Below, one piece after another: positions 23,539 to 32,310 of a DNA stretch of 47,561 nt. Position 1 is the first letter of the stretch, and every line of letters begins with the position of its first letter. The notes below the pieces were generated by a model. That model saw nothing but the letters and a program-made list of their open reading frames with translations. It ran no database searches and had not been told where the DNA came from. The DNA is from Acetobacteraceae bacterium (GTDB taxonomy: Bacteria > Pseudomonadota > Alphaproteobacteria > Acetobacterales > Acetobacteraceae): contig DAIDJM010000046.1 in the NCBI GenBank assembly GCA_027451405.1, positions 1 through 47,561 of the forward strand, given 5' to 3'. A program made the position numbers and the translations under genes.

Positions 23539-25065
23539 ATGGACGCCTCCGTGGAGCTCAATGCCGCCTATGCGCGGCTCGCCGCGCGTTTCGAGCGCAT
23601 CGCCATCCTCGGCGAGACCGAGGCCATGCTGGGCTGGGATGCCGCCGCGATCATGCCGCCGGGCGGCGCGGCGGCGCGCGGCGACCAGCTCGCCACGCTC
23701 GCCGGCATCGCCCATGGCCTGCTGATCGACCCGGCGGTCGCCGCCGACCTCGAGGCGGCGAGCGCCGAGGCGGACGCGCTGGGCAGCGACTGGGAGCGCA
23801 CGAATCTCGCGCTGATGCGGCACGAGCATGCGCGGGCGACGGCGCTGCCGACCGACCTCGTGGAGGCCGAGGCGCGGGCCAATTCGGCCTGCGAGAAAGT
23901 CTGGCGCGAGGCGCGCGAGACCGCCGATTTCGCGCTCGTGGCGCCGTATCTGCGGACGGTGCTGGCGCTCGTGCGCGAGCGGGCGGCCGCCTTGTCGGAC
24001 CGGCTGGGGCTGACGCCCTACGACGCGCTGATGGATCTGTATCAGCCCGGGATCGGCGCGGCGGACGTGGAGCCGATCTTCGAGGGCTACGCCGCGTTCC
24101 TCGCCGCGACGCTGCCCCGCGTGGAGGAGCGCCAGCGGCGCGCGCCGGCGCCGATCCGGCTCGATGGAAGGTTTCCGGCCGAGGCGCAGGAAGCGCTCTG
24201 CCGCGAGCTCGCGTCCCGCGCCGGGCTCGATTTCGCGCATGCGCGGCTCGACCGGTCGGCGCATCCTTTCTGCGGCGGCACCCAGACCGACCTGCGCATC
24301 ACCATGCGCTATGACGAGAGCGACCCGGCGCAGGCCATGCTGGCCGCGCTGCACGAGACCGGGCACGCGCTCTACGAGTTCAACTTACCGGGGGCTTTCG
24401 CGCGCCAGCCGGTCGGGCGGTCGGCCGGGATGGCGGTGCATGAGAGCCAGTCGCTGATCCTGGAGATGCAGGCGGGGCGCTCCGACCCCTATCTCGGCTG
24501 GCTCTCGACCCAGCTCGTGCGCAGCTTCCGGGGCGCGGACGAGGCGGGGCCGGCCTGGGCGCCCTCGAACCTGGCGCGGCTGTGGCGGCGGGTGGAGCGC
24601 GGCTTCATCCGGGTCGACGCGGATGAGATGACCTATCCGGCGCACATCATCCTGCGCTTCGAGCTGGAGCGGGCGCTGGTGGCGGGCGATCTGCAGGTCG
24701 CCGACCTGCCGGGCGCCTGGGCCGAGGGCATGCAGCGGCTGCTCGGGATCGCGCCGCCCGATGACCGGCTCGGCTGCCTGCAGGACATCCACTGGTTCGA
24801 GGGGATGTTCGGCTATTTCCCGGCCTACACGCTCGGCGCGATGGCGGCGGCGCAGCTCATGGAGGCGGCGCGGGCGCAATTGCCGGAGCTGGACCGCGCG
24901 CTGGCGCGGGGCGATCTCGTGCCGCTCACGGCCTGGCTGCGCGAGAAGGTGCATGCCCAGGGCAGCCGGCTCGGCTTCAACGAACTGCTGCTGGCGGTGA
25001 CCGGGCGCAAGCTCGACCCGCGCGCGTTCGAGGCGCATCTGCTGGCCCGCTACCTGCCGGGCTGA
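23539..25065 (+). CDS. M32 family metallocarboxypeptidase
   Basis: 508 aa, a cytosolic zinc carboxypeptidase related to Thermus aquaticus carboxypeptidase Taq. The zinc motif is HETGH in [18 protein letters not shown]; the next signature, [16 protein letters not shown], carries the third ligand region (HES). Upstream are [19 protein letters not shown] and downstream [20 protein letters not shown] and [17 protein letters not shown], all diagnostic of the family. The ATG at 23539 gives the usual N-terminus. Such enzymes release C-terminal amino acids with broad specificity. Confidence 0.96.
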   Translation: MDASVELNAAYARLAARFERIAILGETEAMLGWDAAAIMPPGGAAARGDQLATLAGIAHGLLIDPAVAADLEAASAEADALGSDWERTNLALMRHEHARATALPTDLVEAEARANSACEKVWREARETADFALVAPYLRTVLALVRERAAALSDRLGLTPYDALMDLYQPGIGAADVEPIFEGYAAFLAATLPRVEERQRRAPAPIRLDGRFPAEAQEALCRELASRAGLDFAHARLDRSAHPFCGGTQTDLRITMRYDESDPAQAMLAALHETGHALYEFNLPGAFARQPVGRSAGMAVHESQSLILEMQAGRSDPYLGWLSTQLVRSFRGADEAGPAWAPSNLARLWRRVERGFIRVDADEMTYPAHIILRFELERALVAGDLQVADLPGAWAEGMQRLLGIAPPDDRLGCLQDIHWFEGMFGYFPAYTLGAMAAAQLMEAARAQLPELDRALARGDLVPLTAWLREKVHAQGSRLGFNELLLAVTGRKLDPRAFEAHLLARYLPG

Positions 25066-25132
25066 CGCCGGGGCGGCGCGCGACCCGCATCCGCCCTTGC
25101 GCGACCCGGCCTCGTTCCCCCATGTGCTGGCC

Positions 25133-25792
25133 ATGCACTCCGCGGGCGGCCTTCCCGTCGATCTCATCCTCTTGGCCATGATCGCCGGCTTCCTGATTTT
25201 GCGTTTGCGCAGCATCCTCGGGCGCCGCACCGGGTTCGAGGGGGCGCCGCCCGCCGTGGCGCGGGGCGCCGCCCCCGGGCCGGTGATCGAGGGACGGGCG
25301 GAGCCGCCGGCTGCTTCGACGCGGCCGCTGCCCGATCCGGAGAGCGCGCTCGGCCACCGACTCGCCGAGATGAGGAAAATCGACCGGCGCTTCGATCCGG
25401 GGCAGTTCCTGGCCGGCGCCGAGGCGGCGTTCCGCATCATCGTCGAGGCGTTCGCCCGCGGCGACCGGGCCCGGCTGCGGCCGCTGCTGAGCGACGACAC
25501 CTTCGCCGCCTTCGACCGCGCGATGGCGGCGCGCGAGGCCGCGGGCGACACGGCGACCGCCGAGATCCGCGTCATCACCGAGGCGGCGATCGAGAGCGCG
25601 GAGCTCGCCGGCACGCGCGCCACCATCACGGTCCGGTTCCTCTCCGAGCAGATCAACCGGGTGACCGGCGCGGATGGGCAGGTGAAGCCGGGCACCGAGG
25701 CCCTGCTCGACCACGCCGATCTCTGGAGCTTCCAGCGCGACCTCGCGGGTCAGGACACCGCCTGGCACCTCGCGGCCGCCGCCAGCGCCTGA
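25133..25792 (+). CDS. Tim44-like protein
   Basis: 219 aa from the ATG at 25133; a TTG at 25097 would add 12 residues. An N-terminal membrane helix (VDLILLAMIAGFLILRL) is followed by LRSILGRRTGFE, the hallmark opening of alphaproteobacterial Tim44/TimA proteins. The Tim44 domain spans about 80-215 with FDPGQFLAGAEAAFRIIVEAFARGD and ends DLWSFQRDLAGQDTAWHLA. It is an inner-membrane protein with the domain in the cytosol; the bacterial role is unclear. It directly precedes mltA, a pairing common in alphaproteobacteria. Confidence 0.9.
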   Translation: MHSAGGLPVDLILLAMIAGFLILRLRSILGRRTGFEGAPPAVARGAAPGPVIEGRAEPPAASTRPLPDPESALGHRLAEMRKIDRRFDPGQFLAGAEAAFRIIVEAFARGDRARLRPLLSDDTFAAFDRAMAAREAAGDTATAEIRVITEAAIESAELAGTRATITVRFLSEQINRVTGADGQVKPGTEALLDHADLWSFQRDLAGQDTAWHLAAAASA

Positions 25793-25809
25793 GAACCGCG
25801 CGGTTGCGC

Positions 25810-27003
25810 ATGGCAGGCGCCGGCCGGCGCCTCTTCCCGACCTTGGCGATCCTGGGCCTGGCCGGCTGCGCCGTGCCGCCGGCCGCGCCGCCGCCGGCGC
25901 TGCGCGAGGCACGCTTCGCCGAGCTGCCGGGCTGGGACAGCGATCCGCTCGCGGAGGCGATGCCGGCGCTGGCCCTGCAATGCGCGCGCATGGCGGCCCT
26001 GCCGGCCGGCACGCCGCTCGGGGGCGACGGGCTGCCCCGCGCCACCGGCGGGCAGGCGGGAGACTGGAGCGCGGCCTGCGCGGCGCGGCCGCCGGCGCCG
26101 GACGACGCCACGGCGCGCCGCTATTTCGAGGCGTGGTTCCAGCCCTACCGGGTGGACCGGCCGGGGCTCGTCACCGGCTATTTCGAGCCGCTGGTGCGCG
26201 GGTCGTTCCGGCGATCGGCGGAATACGACGTGCCGGTGCTGGCACGGCCGGACGATCTGGTGGAGACGGCGGCGGCCGACCCCGCTTCCCCGCCGGTGAT
26301 CGGCCAGCGCACCGCCTCGGGGATCGTGCCCTATCCGGCGCGCGCCGAGATCGAGGCCGGACACACCGAAGCCCGGCCGCTGCTCTATCTGGCGAGCGTC
26401 ACGGATCTGTTCTTCCTGCAGATTCAGGGTTCGGGCCGGGTGCTGCTGCCCGAGGGCGGCACGGTCCGGCTCGCCTTCGCGGGCAGCAACGGGCGGCCCT
26501 ACACGCCGATCGGCCGGCTGCTCGTGGAACAGCACGCGCTGGCGCCCGCCGACGTGTCGATGGCCTCGATCCGCGCCTGGCTCGACGCCCATCCGGCCGA
26601 GGGGCGGGCGCTGATGGACCGCAACGCGCATTACGTGTTCTTCCGGGTCGCCGGCACCGACGCGGCGGCAGGACCGCCGGGCACGCTCGGCGTGCCGCTG
26701 ACGCCGGGACGGTCGGCCGCGGTGGACCGGGCGGCGATCCCGCTCGGCACGCCGCTCTTTCTCGACACGCGCGACCCGATCTCGGGCGGCGTCTGGCGCC
26801 ACCTGGCCTTCGCGCAGGATACCGGGGCGGACCTGCATGGCCTCGCGCGCGCCGATCTGTTCCTGGGGTCGGGCTTCGCGGCGGAGCGCATGGCCGGCGC
26901 GATGCACGAGACCGGCACCGCCTGGCTCCTGCTGCCGCGGCCCGGCGGCTCGCGCGTTGCAACAATGCGAGCGAAATCTGAGCTTGCCGGGATAACGCCA
27001 TGA
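25810..27003 (+). CDS. mltA: Membrane-bound lytic murein transglycosylase A
   Basis: 397 aa, start ATG at 25810, 18 bases after the Tim44 stop. The signal peptide ends in LAGC, so it is a lipoprotein. The MltA barrel is seen in LVTGYFEPLVRGSF, LFFLQIQGSGRVLLPEG and NGRPYTPIGRLLVE; the 3D-type domain carries the catalytic Asp in AFAQDTGADLHGLARADLFLG. It cleaves glycan strands to 1,6-anhydro-muropeptides. In many alphaproteobacteria an Smr-domain gene follows; here a SYLF gene does. Confidence 0.94.
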   Translation: MAGAGRRLFPTLAILGLAGCAVPPAAPPPALREARFAELPGWDSDPLAEAMPALALQCARMAALPAGTPLGGDGLPRATGGQAGDWSAACAARPPAPDDATARRYFEAWFQPYRVDRPGLVTGYFEPLVRGSFRRSAEYDVPVLARPDDLVETAAADPASPPVIGQRTASGIVPYPARAEIEAGHTEARPLLYLASVTDLFFLQIQGSGRVLLPEGGTVRLAFAGSNGRPYTPIGRLLVEQHALAPADVSMASIRAWLDAHPAEGRALMDRNAHYVFFRVAGTDAAAGPPGTLGVPLTPGRSAAVDRAAIPLGTPLFLDTRDPISGGVWRHLAFAQDTGADLHGLARADLFLGSGFAAERMAGAMHETGTAWLLLPRPGGSRVATMRAKSELAGITP

Positions 27004-27046
27004 TGTGGCATAGTATCGGCCAGAAATTTCGAAAGGTACGCGTGCC

Positions 27047-27844
27047 GTGAAACGCTCGCCGTTCCTCCCCGCCCTGCTTGCCGCCGGCCTTGCCGCCGGC
27101 AGCGCTGCGGCGGCCACCGCGCAAGGCCAGCAGGAGCTGGTCGATCGCGCGACCCTTGCGGCCCAGGACATCCTCGGCTCGCAATCCGATCAGGCCCGCT
27201 CGCTGCTGCCGCGGGCCCGGGCGGTGATGATCTGCCCGCGGGTGATGCGGGCGGGGTTCCTGTTCGGGGGCGAAGGCGGCGGCTGCGTGCTGGTCGCGCG
27301 CGCCGGGGAGGGCAGCTGGTCCTCACCGGCCTTCTACAGCATGGGCGGCGCCAGTTTCGGCTTCCAGGCCGGGCTGCAGGAGGCGGAGGTCATGCTCATG
27401 ATCCTCACGCAGGCGGGCCTGCGCGCCACCATGGACAGCCAGTTCCGGGTCGGGGCCAACGCGAGCGTCGCCTTCGTGACGCTGGGCGGCGGCGTGGAGG
27501 GGGCGACGACCGCGGCGCTGAACGCCGACATCGTCGCCTTCGAGCGGACGAGCGGGCTGTTCGCCGGCATCTCGCTGCAGGGAAGCATGATTTCCTACGA
27601 CAGCGCCGGCAACCAGGCCTATTACGGCCAGCCGGTCGGGCCGATCGACATCGTCATGGCGATGCGCGTGAACAATCCGGCGGCCGATCCGCTGCGGTCG
27701 GTGCTGATGCGCTACGGGGCGGGCAGGCGGCCGGCCACGGCCTATGCGCCGCCGCCGCAGACCTATGCCTCGACGCCGCCGCCGCCGCCCGACTACCAGC
27801 CGCCGGCGCCGGTGCAGCAGCAGGCACTGCCGCCACCGCGCTGA
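27047..27844 (+). CDS. SYLF (Ysc84) domain lipid-binding protein
   Basis: 265 aa from GTG 27047. The signal peptide is about 25 residues, cleaved near ATA. The SYLF domain contains LPRARAVMICPRVMRAGFLFGGEGG, SSPAFYSMGGASFGFQAGLQEAEVMLMILT and GLFAGISLQGSMISYD, the conserved blocks of this phosphoinositide/lipid-binding domain. The C-terminal 45 residues are Pro/Tyr/Gln-rich and disordered. Exported, probably periplasmic and envelope-associated; the bacterial role is not established. Confidence 0.92.
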   Translation: MKRSPFLPALLAAGLAAGSAAAATAQGQQELVDRATLAAQDILGSQSDQARSLLPRARAVMICPRVMRAGFLFGGEGGGCVLVARAGEGSWSSPAFYSMGGASFGFQAGLQEAEVMLMILTQAGLRATMDSQFRVGANASVAFVTLGGGVEGATTAALNADIVAFERTSGLFAGISLQGSMISYDSAGNQAYYGQPVGPIDIVMAMRVNNPAADPLRSVLMRYGAGRRPATAYAPPPQTYASTPPPPPDYQPPAPVQQQALPPPR

Positions 27845-28253
27845 GTTCGTGACGGGGCCCCAGCCCCCGTTCCTTCAGACAGTCGTATCCGCCAGCACGG
27901 CCTGTCCGGCCGTGGGGTCTGGGCTCGTGAGGGTCTGGGGCCTTTCGGCCCCAGCGGGGACGCGATCGCCTGCGCCATCGGTTCAAGCACCGTCATGTAG
28001 ATGTTGCAACGCGGCGCAACACGGCAAAATCAGCCTGTTACCGGCGCAAATTCAGGTAGAACAGACCGCAGCATCCACCAATCGAGCAAGGCCGATGCTT
28101 GGCGCGGCCACGGTGGGAATCGCAACGAAATCGCCCGGCGGCGCTTTTCGTGCAGTTTTTGCTTGCCAAGCCGGGGCATTATTGTGCCTGATCCGCGGCA
28201 CCAGCCACTCACGGCCGCGCGATCGCCGCGCCGGCCCGACGGAAAGGACGCGG
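27845..28253. other. Intergenic region with a partial repeat and the rlpA leader
   Basis: No gene is seen. It holds repeat copy 6 (27928-27960). From about 28000 the DNA is A+T-richer, with GTTGC/GCAAC arms near 28004 and a TTGCTT...CATTAT pair near 28160-28185 that could be a promoter for rlpA. The ribosome site GGAAAGGA precedes the ATG at 28254. Confidence 0.5.
27928..27960 (+). repeat. G+C-rich dual stem-loop repeat, copy 6 (first hairpin only)
   Basis: AGGGTCTGGGGCC-TTTC-GGCCCCAGCGGGG. The second hairpin and the GCCGGAGGC end are missing, so this is a truncated copy. A half-matching GTGGGGTCTGGG sits just before it. Confidence 0.7.
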
Positions 28254-28718
28254 ATGACGCGCACCGGGCTCTTGCTTCTGGCTTCGGCCGCCCTCCTCTC
28301 CACCGCCGCACGGGCCGCCGTGCCCTCACCTTCGGACGTTCTCGATCAAGGCGAGGCCAGCTGGTACGGACCCCGCCATGCCGGCCATCGCACCACCAGC
28401 GGCGCCATCTTCGACCCGCGCCGGATGACGGCGGCCCATCCCAGCCTGCCGCTCGGCACCTGGGTCCGCGTCACCGACGACCGGACGGGGCGCTCGGTGG
28501 TGGTGCAGGTCAACGACCGCGAGCCGGAGCACGGCGTGCGCTGCATTGATCTCTCGGAAGGGGCGGCGGCGCGGCTCGGCATGATCGGCCGGGGAGTCGC
28601 GGAGGTCACGCTGACCCGGGCGAGCCCGGCGGAGGCGGAGGAAGTGGCGGAAGCGCCAGAGCCGGCCGCGCTCAGGGCGCCACATGGTCGGCGACATAAG
28701 CACCGCGCTCGCCGATAG
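28254..28718 (+). CDS. rlpA: RlpA-family septal-ring protein
   Basis: 154 aa from the ATG at 28254, with a signal peptide MTRTGLLLLASAALLSTAARA. The double-psi beta-barrel domain is seen in GEASWYGPRHAGHRTTSGAIFD, MTAAHPSLPLGTWVRVTD and VQVNDREPEHGVRCIDLSEGAAARLGMI; the His and Asp (TAAHPSLP and NDREP) are the lytic transglycosylase residues. No SPOR domain follows; the C-terminus is a short basic tail. The last 47 bases overlap, convergently, the end of the yihY-type gene. Confidence 0.92.
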   Translation: MTRTGLLLLASAALLSTAARAAVPSPSDVLDQGEASWYGPRHAGHRTTSGAIFDPRRMTAAHPSLPLGTWVRVTDDRTGRSVVVQVNDREPEHGVRCIDLSEGAAARLGMIGRGVAEVTLTRASPAEAEEVAEAPEPAALRAPHGRRHKHRARR

Positions 28719-29679
28719 GCTTCTCCGGCCCTTCGGTCGTATCCATCGCCGTCTGCAGTTCGAGCTCGGCGTTGAACTCGGCGCCCAGCAGCACGACGAA
28801 CGCCGTCACGTAGAACCACATCATCACGCCGACCGCGGTGCCGAGCGGGCCGTAGGTCGCGTCGTAGCTCGCGATATGGCCGACATAGAAGGAGAAGGCG
28901 GCCGAGGCGACCAGCCATAGCAGGGTGGCGACCGCGGAGCCCGGGGTGACCCAGTGCCAGCCGGCGGCGCGGCGCGAGGGGCCGAACCGGTAGAGCAGCG
29001 ACAGCGAGAACAGGACGAACACCACCAGCACCGCGAGGCTGGCGATGCGCGACAGCTCCTTGGTCCAGGCCGAGAGGCCGAGGAAACTCTCGACCGCGGG
29101 CAGCAGCAGCAGGCCGGCGAGGCAGAGCGCGCCGGCGACGATCGCGCCGAAGGTGAGGCCGAAGGCGATCAGCTGGTAGCGCAGGAAGCTGCGCTGCTCG
29201 CGCTCCTCGTAGGCGAGGTTGAGCGCGCTGAGCAGCGCCTTGGTGCCGGCCGCCGAGAACCAGAGCGCGATCAGCGAACTCAGCACCAGGCTGAAGGTGA
29301 GGTTGCCGCGCGGCTGGGCCACCAGATCGTGGACCTTGGCGGCGATCAGCGTGAAGGTGCTGGCGGGCAGCAGGTCGCGCAGCGAGGCGAGCTGGGGCTC
29401 GACGGTCTTGGGATCGAACGCGAGTCCGTAGATCGCGATCAGCGTCGAGAGGGTCGGGAACAGCGCCAGCGTCGCGTAGAAGGCGCAGCCGGCGGCGACG
29501 AGCGAGACGCGGTCGGTGATGATTTCGCGCAGGGTGCGGCGGATCACGCGCCGCCAGCCGCGCCAGGGGATGTCGCCCGGATGCGTGGCGAGCCGCCCGA
29601 GCGAGCGGGCGGCGGGCAGGTCGTGCAGGGCCTCGCCGGCGGGCACCGCCCGGCGGGGCAGCGGGCTCAGGTCGCTCAT
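28672..29679 (-). CDS. YihY/virulence factor BrkB family membrane protein
   Basis: 335 aa from the ATG at 29679 (MSDLSPLPRRAVP). About six hydrophobic segments follow, including VSLVAAGCAFYATLALFPTLS, the family's conserved first helix, then NLTFSLVLSSLIALWFSAAGT, IAFGLTFGAIVAGALCLAGL, LVVFVLFSLSLLYRFGP and YGPLGTAVGVMMWFYVTAFVVLLGAEFNAELE. Family members are inner-membrane proteins of unclear function, once mislabelled RNase BN. The gene ends inside the 3' end of rlpA on the other strand. Confidence 0.93.
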   Translation of the reverse strand: MSDLSPLPRRAVPAGEALHDLPAARSLGRLATHPGDIPWRGWRRVIRRTLREIITDRVSLVAAGCAFYATLALFPTLSTLIAIYGLAFDPKTVEPQLASLRDLLPASTFTLIAAKVHDLVAQPRGNLTFSLVLSSLIALWFSAAGTKALLSALNLAYEEREQRSFLRYQLIAFGLTFGAIVAGALCLAGLLLLPAVESFLGLSAWTKELSRIASLAVLVVFVLFSLSLLYRFGPSRRAAGWHWVTPGSAVATLLWLVASAAFSFYVGHIASYDATYGPLGTAVGVMMWFYVTAFVVLLGAEFNAELELQTAMDTTEGPEKPIGERGAYVADHVAP

Positions 29680-29785
29680 GCGGTTCCCCCAGCTTGACGA
29701 GCGGCGGCGCTTTGGGTTGCGGGCGAGAGGGTAGCGGAATGGGCCGGGCCGGCCTATGGGCGGGCGCCCATTCCCGGGAGGGAGC

Positions 29786-30574
29786 ATGCCGCGTCGCACG
29801 ATCCTGGCCGCCCTGCTGCTGCTCACGGCGGGCGCGCACGCGGCCTCGCTGGCGCCGCATCGCGCGCTCTACACGCTCACGCTCCGCTCGAGCCGCGACC
29901 AGGCCGTGATCGCGGCAAGCGGCGTCATGAGCTTCGAGCTGCAGGATGTCTGCACTGGGATCGTCACCGCCCAGCATATCGCGATCGATCTCACCGATCG
30001 CGACGGGCGCGGCACGCACACGGTCTCCGACTACGCGACGTTCGAGCGGCGCGACGGCAAGCGGTTCGATTTCCACAGCCGGGAGACGACGGACGGCGAT
30101 GTGACCCAGGCGCTGGAGGGGAGCGCCGTGCCGGCCACCGCCGGCCGGCCTGGCCGCGCCGATTATGCGAGCGGACCGGCGCACCAGGTCGCGCTGCCCG
30201 CCGGGACCCTGTTTCCGAACGCGCACACGCGGACCATCCTCGAGGCGGCCGAAGCGGGGCGCCGCTTCCTCTCCCTGCCGCTGTTCGACGGCACCTCGCC
30301 GGACGGCGCGCAGGACACGTTCGTGACGATCGGCAAGCATGAGCCGCCGGCGCCGCGGCGCTGGCCGGCGCTCTCGGCGCTCGGCTCGACGCGGGTCCAT
30401 GTCGCCTTCTTCGACCGCAACGGCACCGCGATGCTGCCCGATTACGAGATCGGCATGCGCTATTTCGACAATGGCGTGGCCAGCGACCTCACACTCGATT
30501 TCGGCGACTTCGTGATGCGTGGGGAACTGACCGGTTTCGAGCCGTATCGGTCACCGCGTTGCGGCGGCGCTTGA
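29786..30574 (+). CDS. EipB family periplasmic protein (DUF1849)
   Basis: 262 aa from the ATG at 29786, with a GGGAGGGAG ribosome site. The signal peptide ends near AHA; the mature part starts ASLAPHRALYTLTLRSS, the family opening. The two Cys expected to form the EipB disulfide are present, in LQDVCTGIV and near the end in RSPRCGGA. EipB is a beta-spiral periplasmic protein needed for envelope integrity in Brucella. It diverges from the yihY-type gene by about 107 bases. Confidence 0.92.
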   Translation: MPRRTILAALLLLTAGAHAASLAPHRALYTLTLRSSRDQAVIAASGVMSFELQDVCTGIVTAQHIAIDLTDRDGRGTHTVSDYATFERRDGKRFDFHSRETTDGDVTQALEGSAVPATAGRPGRADYASGPAHQVALPAGTLFPNAHTRTILEAAEAGRRFLSLPLFDGTSPDGAQDTFVTIGKHEPPAPRRWPALSALGSTRVHVAFFDRNGTAMLPDYEIGMRYFDNGVASDLTLDFGDFVMRGELTGFEPYRSPRCGGA

Positions 30575-30636
30575 TCTCGCCAGGGTTGCACTGTCAGGAT
30601 CGGCCACATCCGCGATCCGCGGCAGGGGTCGGTCCC

Positions 30637-30912
30637 ATGAAAGCCAAGAACGACACCGAGCGCTACAGCCGGCGTCTCAGCGACAAGATCCAGGTCGCCT
30701 TCGAGCATGCATGCGACGAAGGGGAGCTGGAGGTCGCGGCCGAGCTGCTCGCGACCCTCGAAGTGGTTCTGCTGCGCGTGCCGCCCCGCCCCGAGCGGCG
30801 CGAAGCGACGGTGGCGCCGCTGCTGGCCTGTCACGAGCGGCTCTGGCACCTGCGGGCGAAGGCCGCGACGGCCGACGAAACGATGGCGGCGCCGGACGAC
30901 GAGTTCGCCTGA
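30637..30912 (+). CDS. Hypothetical helical protein (91 aa)
   Basis: ATG at 30637 after a weak GGGG site. The sequence is soluble and helical: SRRLSDKIQVAFEHACDEGE, then LEVAAELLATLEVVLLRVPP, PERREATVAPLLACHERLWHL, and an acidic tail. Its 30-residue helical hairpins resemble TPR-like folding but no motif is clear. It lies 62 bases downstream of the eipB-type gene and is probably in the same transcript. Function unknown. Confidence 0.65.
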   Translation: MKAKNDTERYSRRLSDKIQVAFEHACDEGELEVAAELLATLEVVLLRVPPRPERREATVAPLLACHERLWHLRAKAATADETMAAPDDEFA

Positions 30913-30921
30913 TCGGCAGTC

Positions 30922-30980
30922 GCGGGGCCTGGGGCCTTTCGGCCCCAGCTTGTCCCGGGCAGAGCCCGGGACGCCTGAGG
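30922..30980 (+). repeat. G+C-rich dual stem-loop repeat, copy 7
   Basis: GGGGCCTGGGGCC-TTTC-GGCCCCAGCTTG, then CCCGGGCAGAGCCCGGG and ACGCCTGAGGC. The second stem has changed on both sides (CCCGGG for the usual CCCCTG), keeping pairing. Confidence 0.75.
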
Positions 30981-30993
30981 CACGCCTCAGGCG
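30972..30993. terminator. Perfect 10-bp hairpin at the end of repeat copy 7
   Basis: CGCCTGAGGC (30972-30981) and GCCTCAGGCG (30984-30993) pair perfectly around two bases. No T-tract is present on either side. It lies between convergent genes (the 91-aa gene and the CsbD gene) and could serve both as a transcript end. Confidence 0.5.
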
Positions 30994-31018
30994 AAACGCA
31001 CGCCGCGGGTGACCCCTC

Positions 31019-31291
31019 TCAATCGCGGCCGCCCATGACGCGGCCGATCAGGAACCCCATGCCCGCCGCCGCCGCGACCGCCAGCAGCGGCGATTCGTGG
31101 ATGCGCTCGGTGAGTTCCTCGGCGAAGCCGCGCACCTGGTCGGCGGCGGCCCCGTAATTTTCCTGAAGCGTGCCGGCCGCTTGGCGGATGCGGCCTTCCG
31201 CCTGTGTTTTGGCGTCGCCCAGCACGTCGCCGGCGGTGCCCTGCGCCTTGCCGGCCACCTTGTTGAACGTGCCCTGCATTTGTTCGCTCAT
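31019..31291 (-). CDS. CsbD family stress protein
   Basis: 90 aa from the ATG at 31291, with GAGGAGGGCAGG before it. The N-terminal half is the CsbD domain: QGTFNKVAGKAQGTAGDVLG and a charged helix. The C-terminal half (LTERIHESPLLAVAAAAGMGFLIGRVMGGRD) resembles the DUF883/ElaB membrane anchor with a glycine-zipper-like helix, so the protein is probably tethered to the inner membrane. Such proteins rise in stress or stationary phase. It is 29 bases downstream of the Sua5-type gene. Confidence 0.85.
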   Translation of the reverse strand: MSEQMQGTFNKVAGKAQGTAGDVLGDAKTQAEGRIRQAAGTLQENYGAAADQVRGFAEELTERIHESPLLAVAAAAGMGFLIGRVMGGRD

Positions 31292-31320
31292 CCTGCCCTC
31301 CTCGGAGACACGGAGCCCTC

Positions 31321-32310
31321 TCAACCGGGCTCGGGCGCCAAGGTTTCCAGGGTGCGTGGCGCCGCGGCCCGGCGCAGCCGATCGTTGATCGCGGCGCCGA
31401 GACCGTGCGGCGGCACCTTCATCACCGCGATGCGGGCGAGACCCGCTTGCCGCGCCGCCTCGTCGAGCGCGCGCAGCGTGCCGAACAGCGCGGCGGCGGC
31501 CTCGCCCAGATCGGCGGCTTCGCTGAGATTGCGGGCGAGCCCGGCGCCGGGCGGCAGCGGGCCGAAGCCGAGCAGCGCCTCGTCCGGCCCGGCCGCCTGT
31601 GCCTCGAGACGCAGCGGCAGCTCGGGCGCGTAGTGCGAGAGCAGCATCCCCGGCGAGCCCGGCGCGGCGCCGGACCCGGAGGCGGCGGGCTGCACGCCGA
31701 AGCGGGCCAGCGCTTCGGCTGGGATCGCGCCGGGCCGCAGCAGGCGCGGCGCCTCGCCGGTGCAGTCGAGCACGGTGCTCTCGATCCCGAGGCGGCAGGC
31801 GCCGCCGTCCAGCACCGCGTCGATCCGGCCCTCGAGGTCGGCGAGAACGTGCGCGGCTTCGGTCGGGCTGAGCCGGCCCGAGCGGTTGGCCGAGGGTGCC
31901 GCGACCGGGCCGCCGAACGCGTCCAGCAGCGCGCGGGCGAGCGGATGGGCGGGCGCGCGGACGGCCACGGTCGGCAGTCCCGCGCTGGCGAGCGGGTGAA
32001 CCACGCTGTCCGGCGCGCGCGGCAGCACGAGGGTGAGCGGACCGGGCCAGAAGGCCCCGGCGAGCCGGCGGGCGAGCGGCGTCACCACGGCGAGGGCGGC
32101 GGCGGCGGCGATATCGGGGACGTGGACGATCAGCGGGTTGAAGCGAGGCCGGCCCTTGGCCGCGAACAGGGCGGCGAGCGCGGCGCCGTTCCGGGCATCG
32201 GCGCCGAGCCCGTAGACCGTCTCGGTCGGGAAGGCGACGAGCCCGCCCGCGCGCAGCAGCGCGGCGGCGCGCGCGATGCCCGAAGGGTCGGCCGCGAGCC
32301 GCTCGGTCAC
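31321..32310 (-). CDS. L-threonylcarbamoyladenylate synthase, long (Sua5) form
   Basis: Makes threonylcarbamoyl-AMP from threonine, bicarbonate and ATP for the t6A modification of ANN-decoding tRNAs. The start is GTG 32310, overlapping the cysQ stop as GTGA. The 329-aa product has the YrdC domain with GGLVAFPTETVYGLGADARN, KGRPRFNPLIVHV, WPGPLTLVLPR and APSANRSGRLSPT, followed by a linker and the Sua5 domain starting about residue 215 (SPGMLLSHYAPELPL). The extra domain distinguishes it from the short TsaC form. Confidence 0.94.
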   Translation of the reverse strand: MTERLAADPSGIARAAALLRAGGLVAFPTETVYGLGADARNGAALAALFAAKGRPRFNPLIVHVPDIAAAAALAVVTPLARRLAGAFWPGPLTLVLPRAPDSVVHPLASAGLPTVAVRAPAHPLARALLDAFGGPVAAPSANRSGRLSPTEAAHVLADLEGRIDAVLDGGACRLGIESTVLDCTGEAPRLLRPGAIPAEALARFGVQPAASGSGAAPGSPGMLLSHYAPELPLRLEAQAAGPDEALLGFGPLPPGAGLARNLSEAADLGEAAAALFGTLRALDEAARQAGLARIAVMKVPPHGLGAAINDRLRRAAAPRTLETLAPEPG

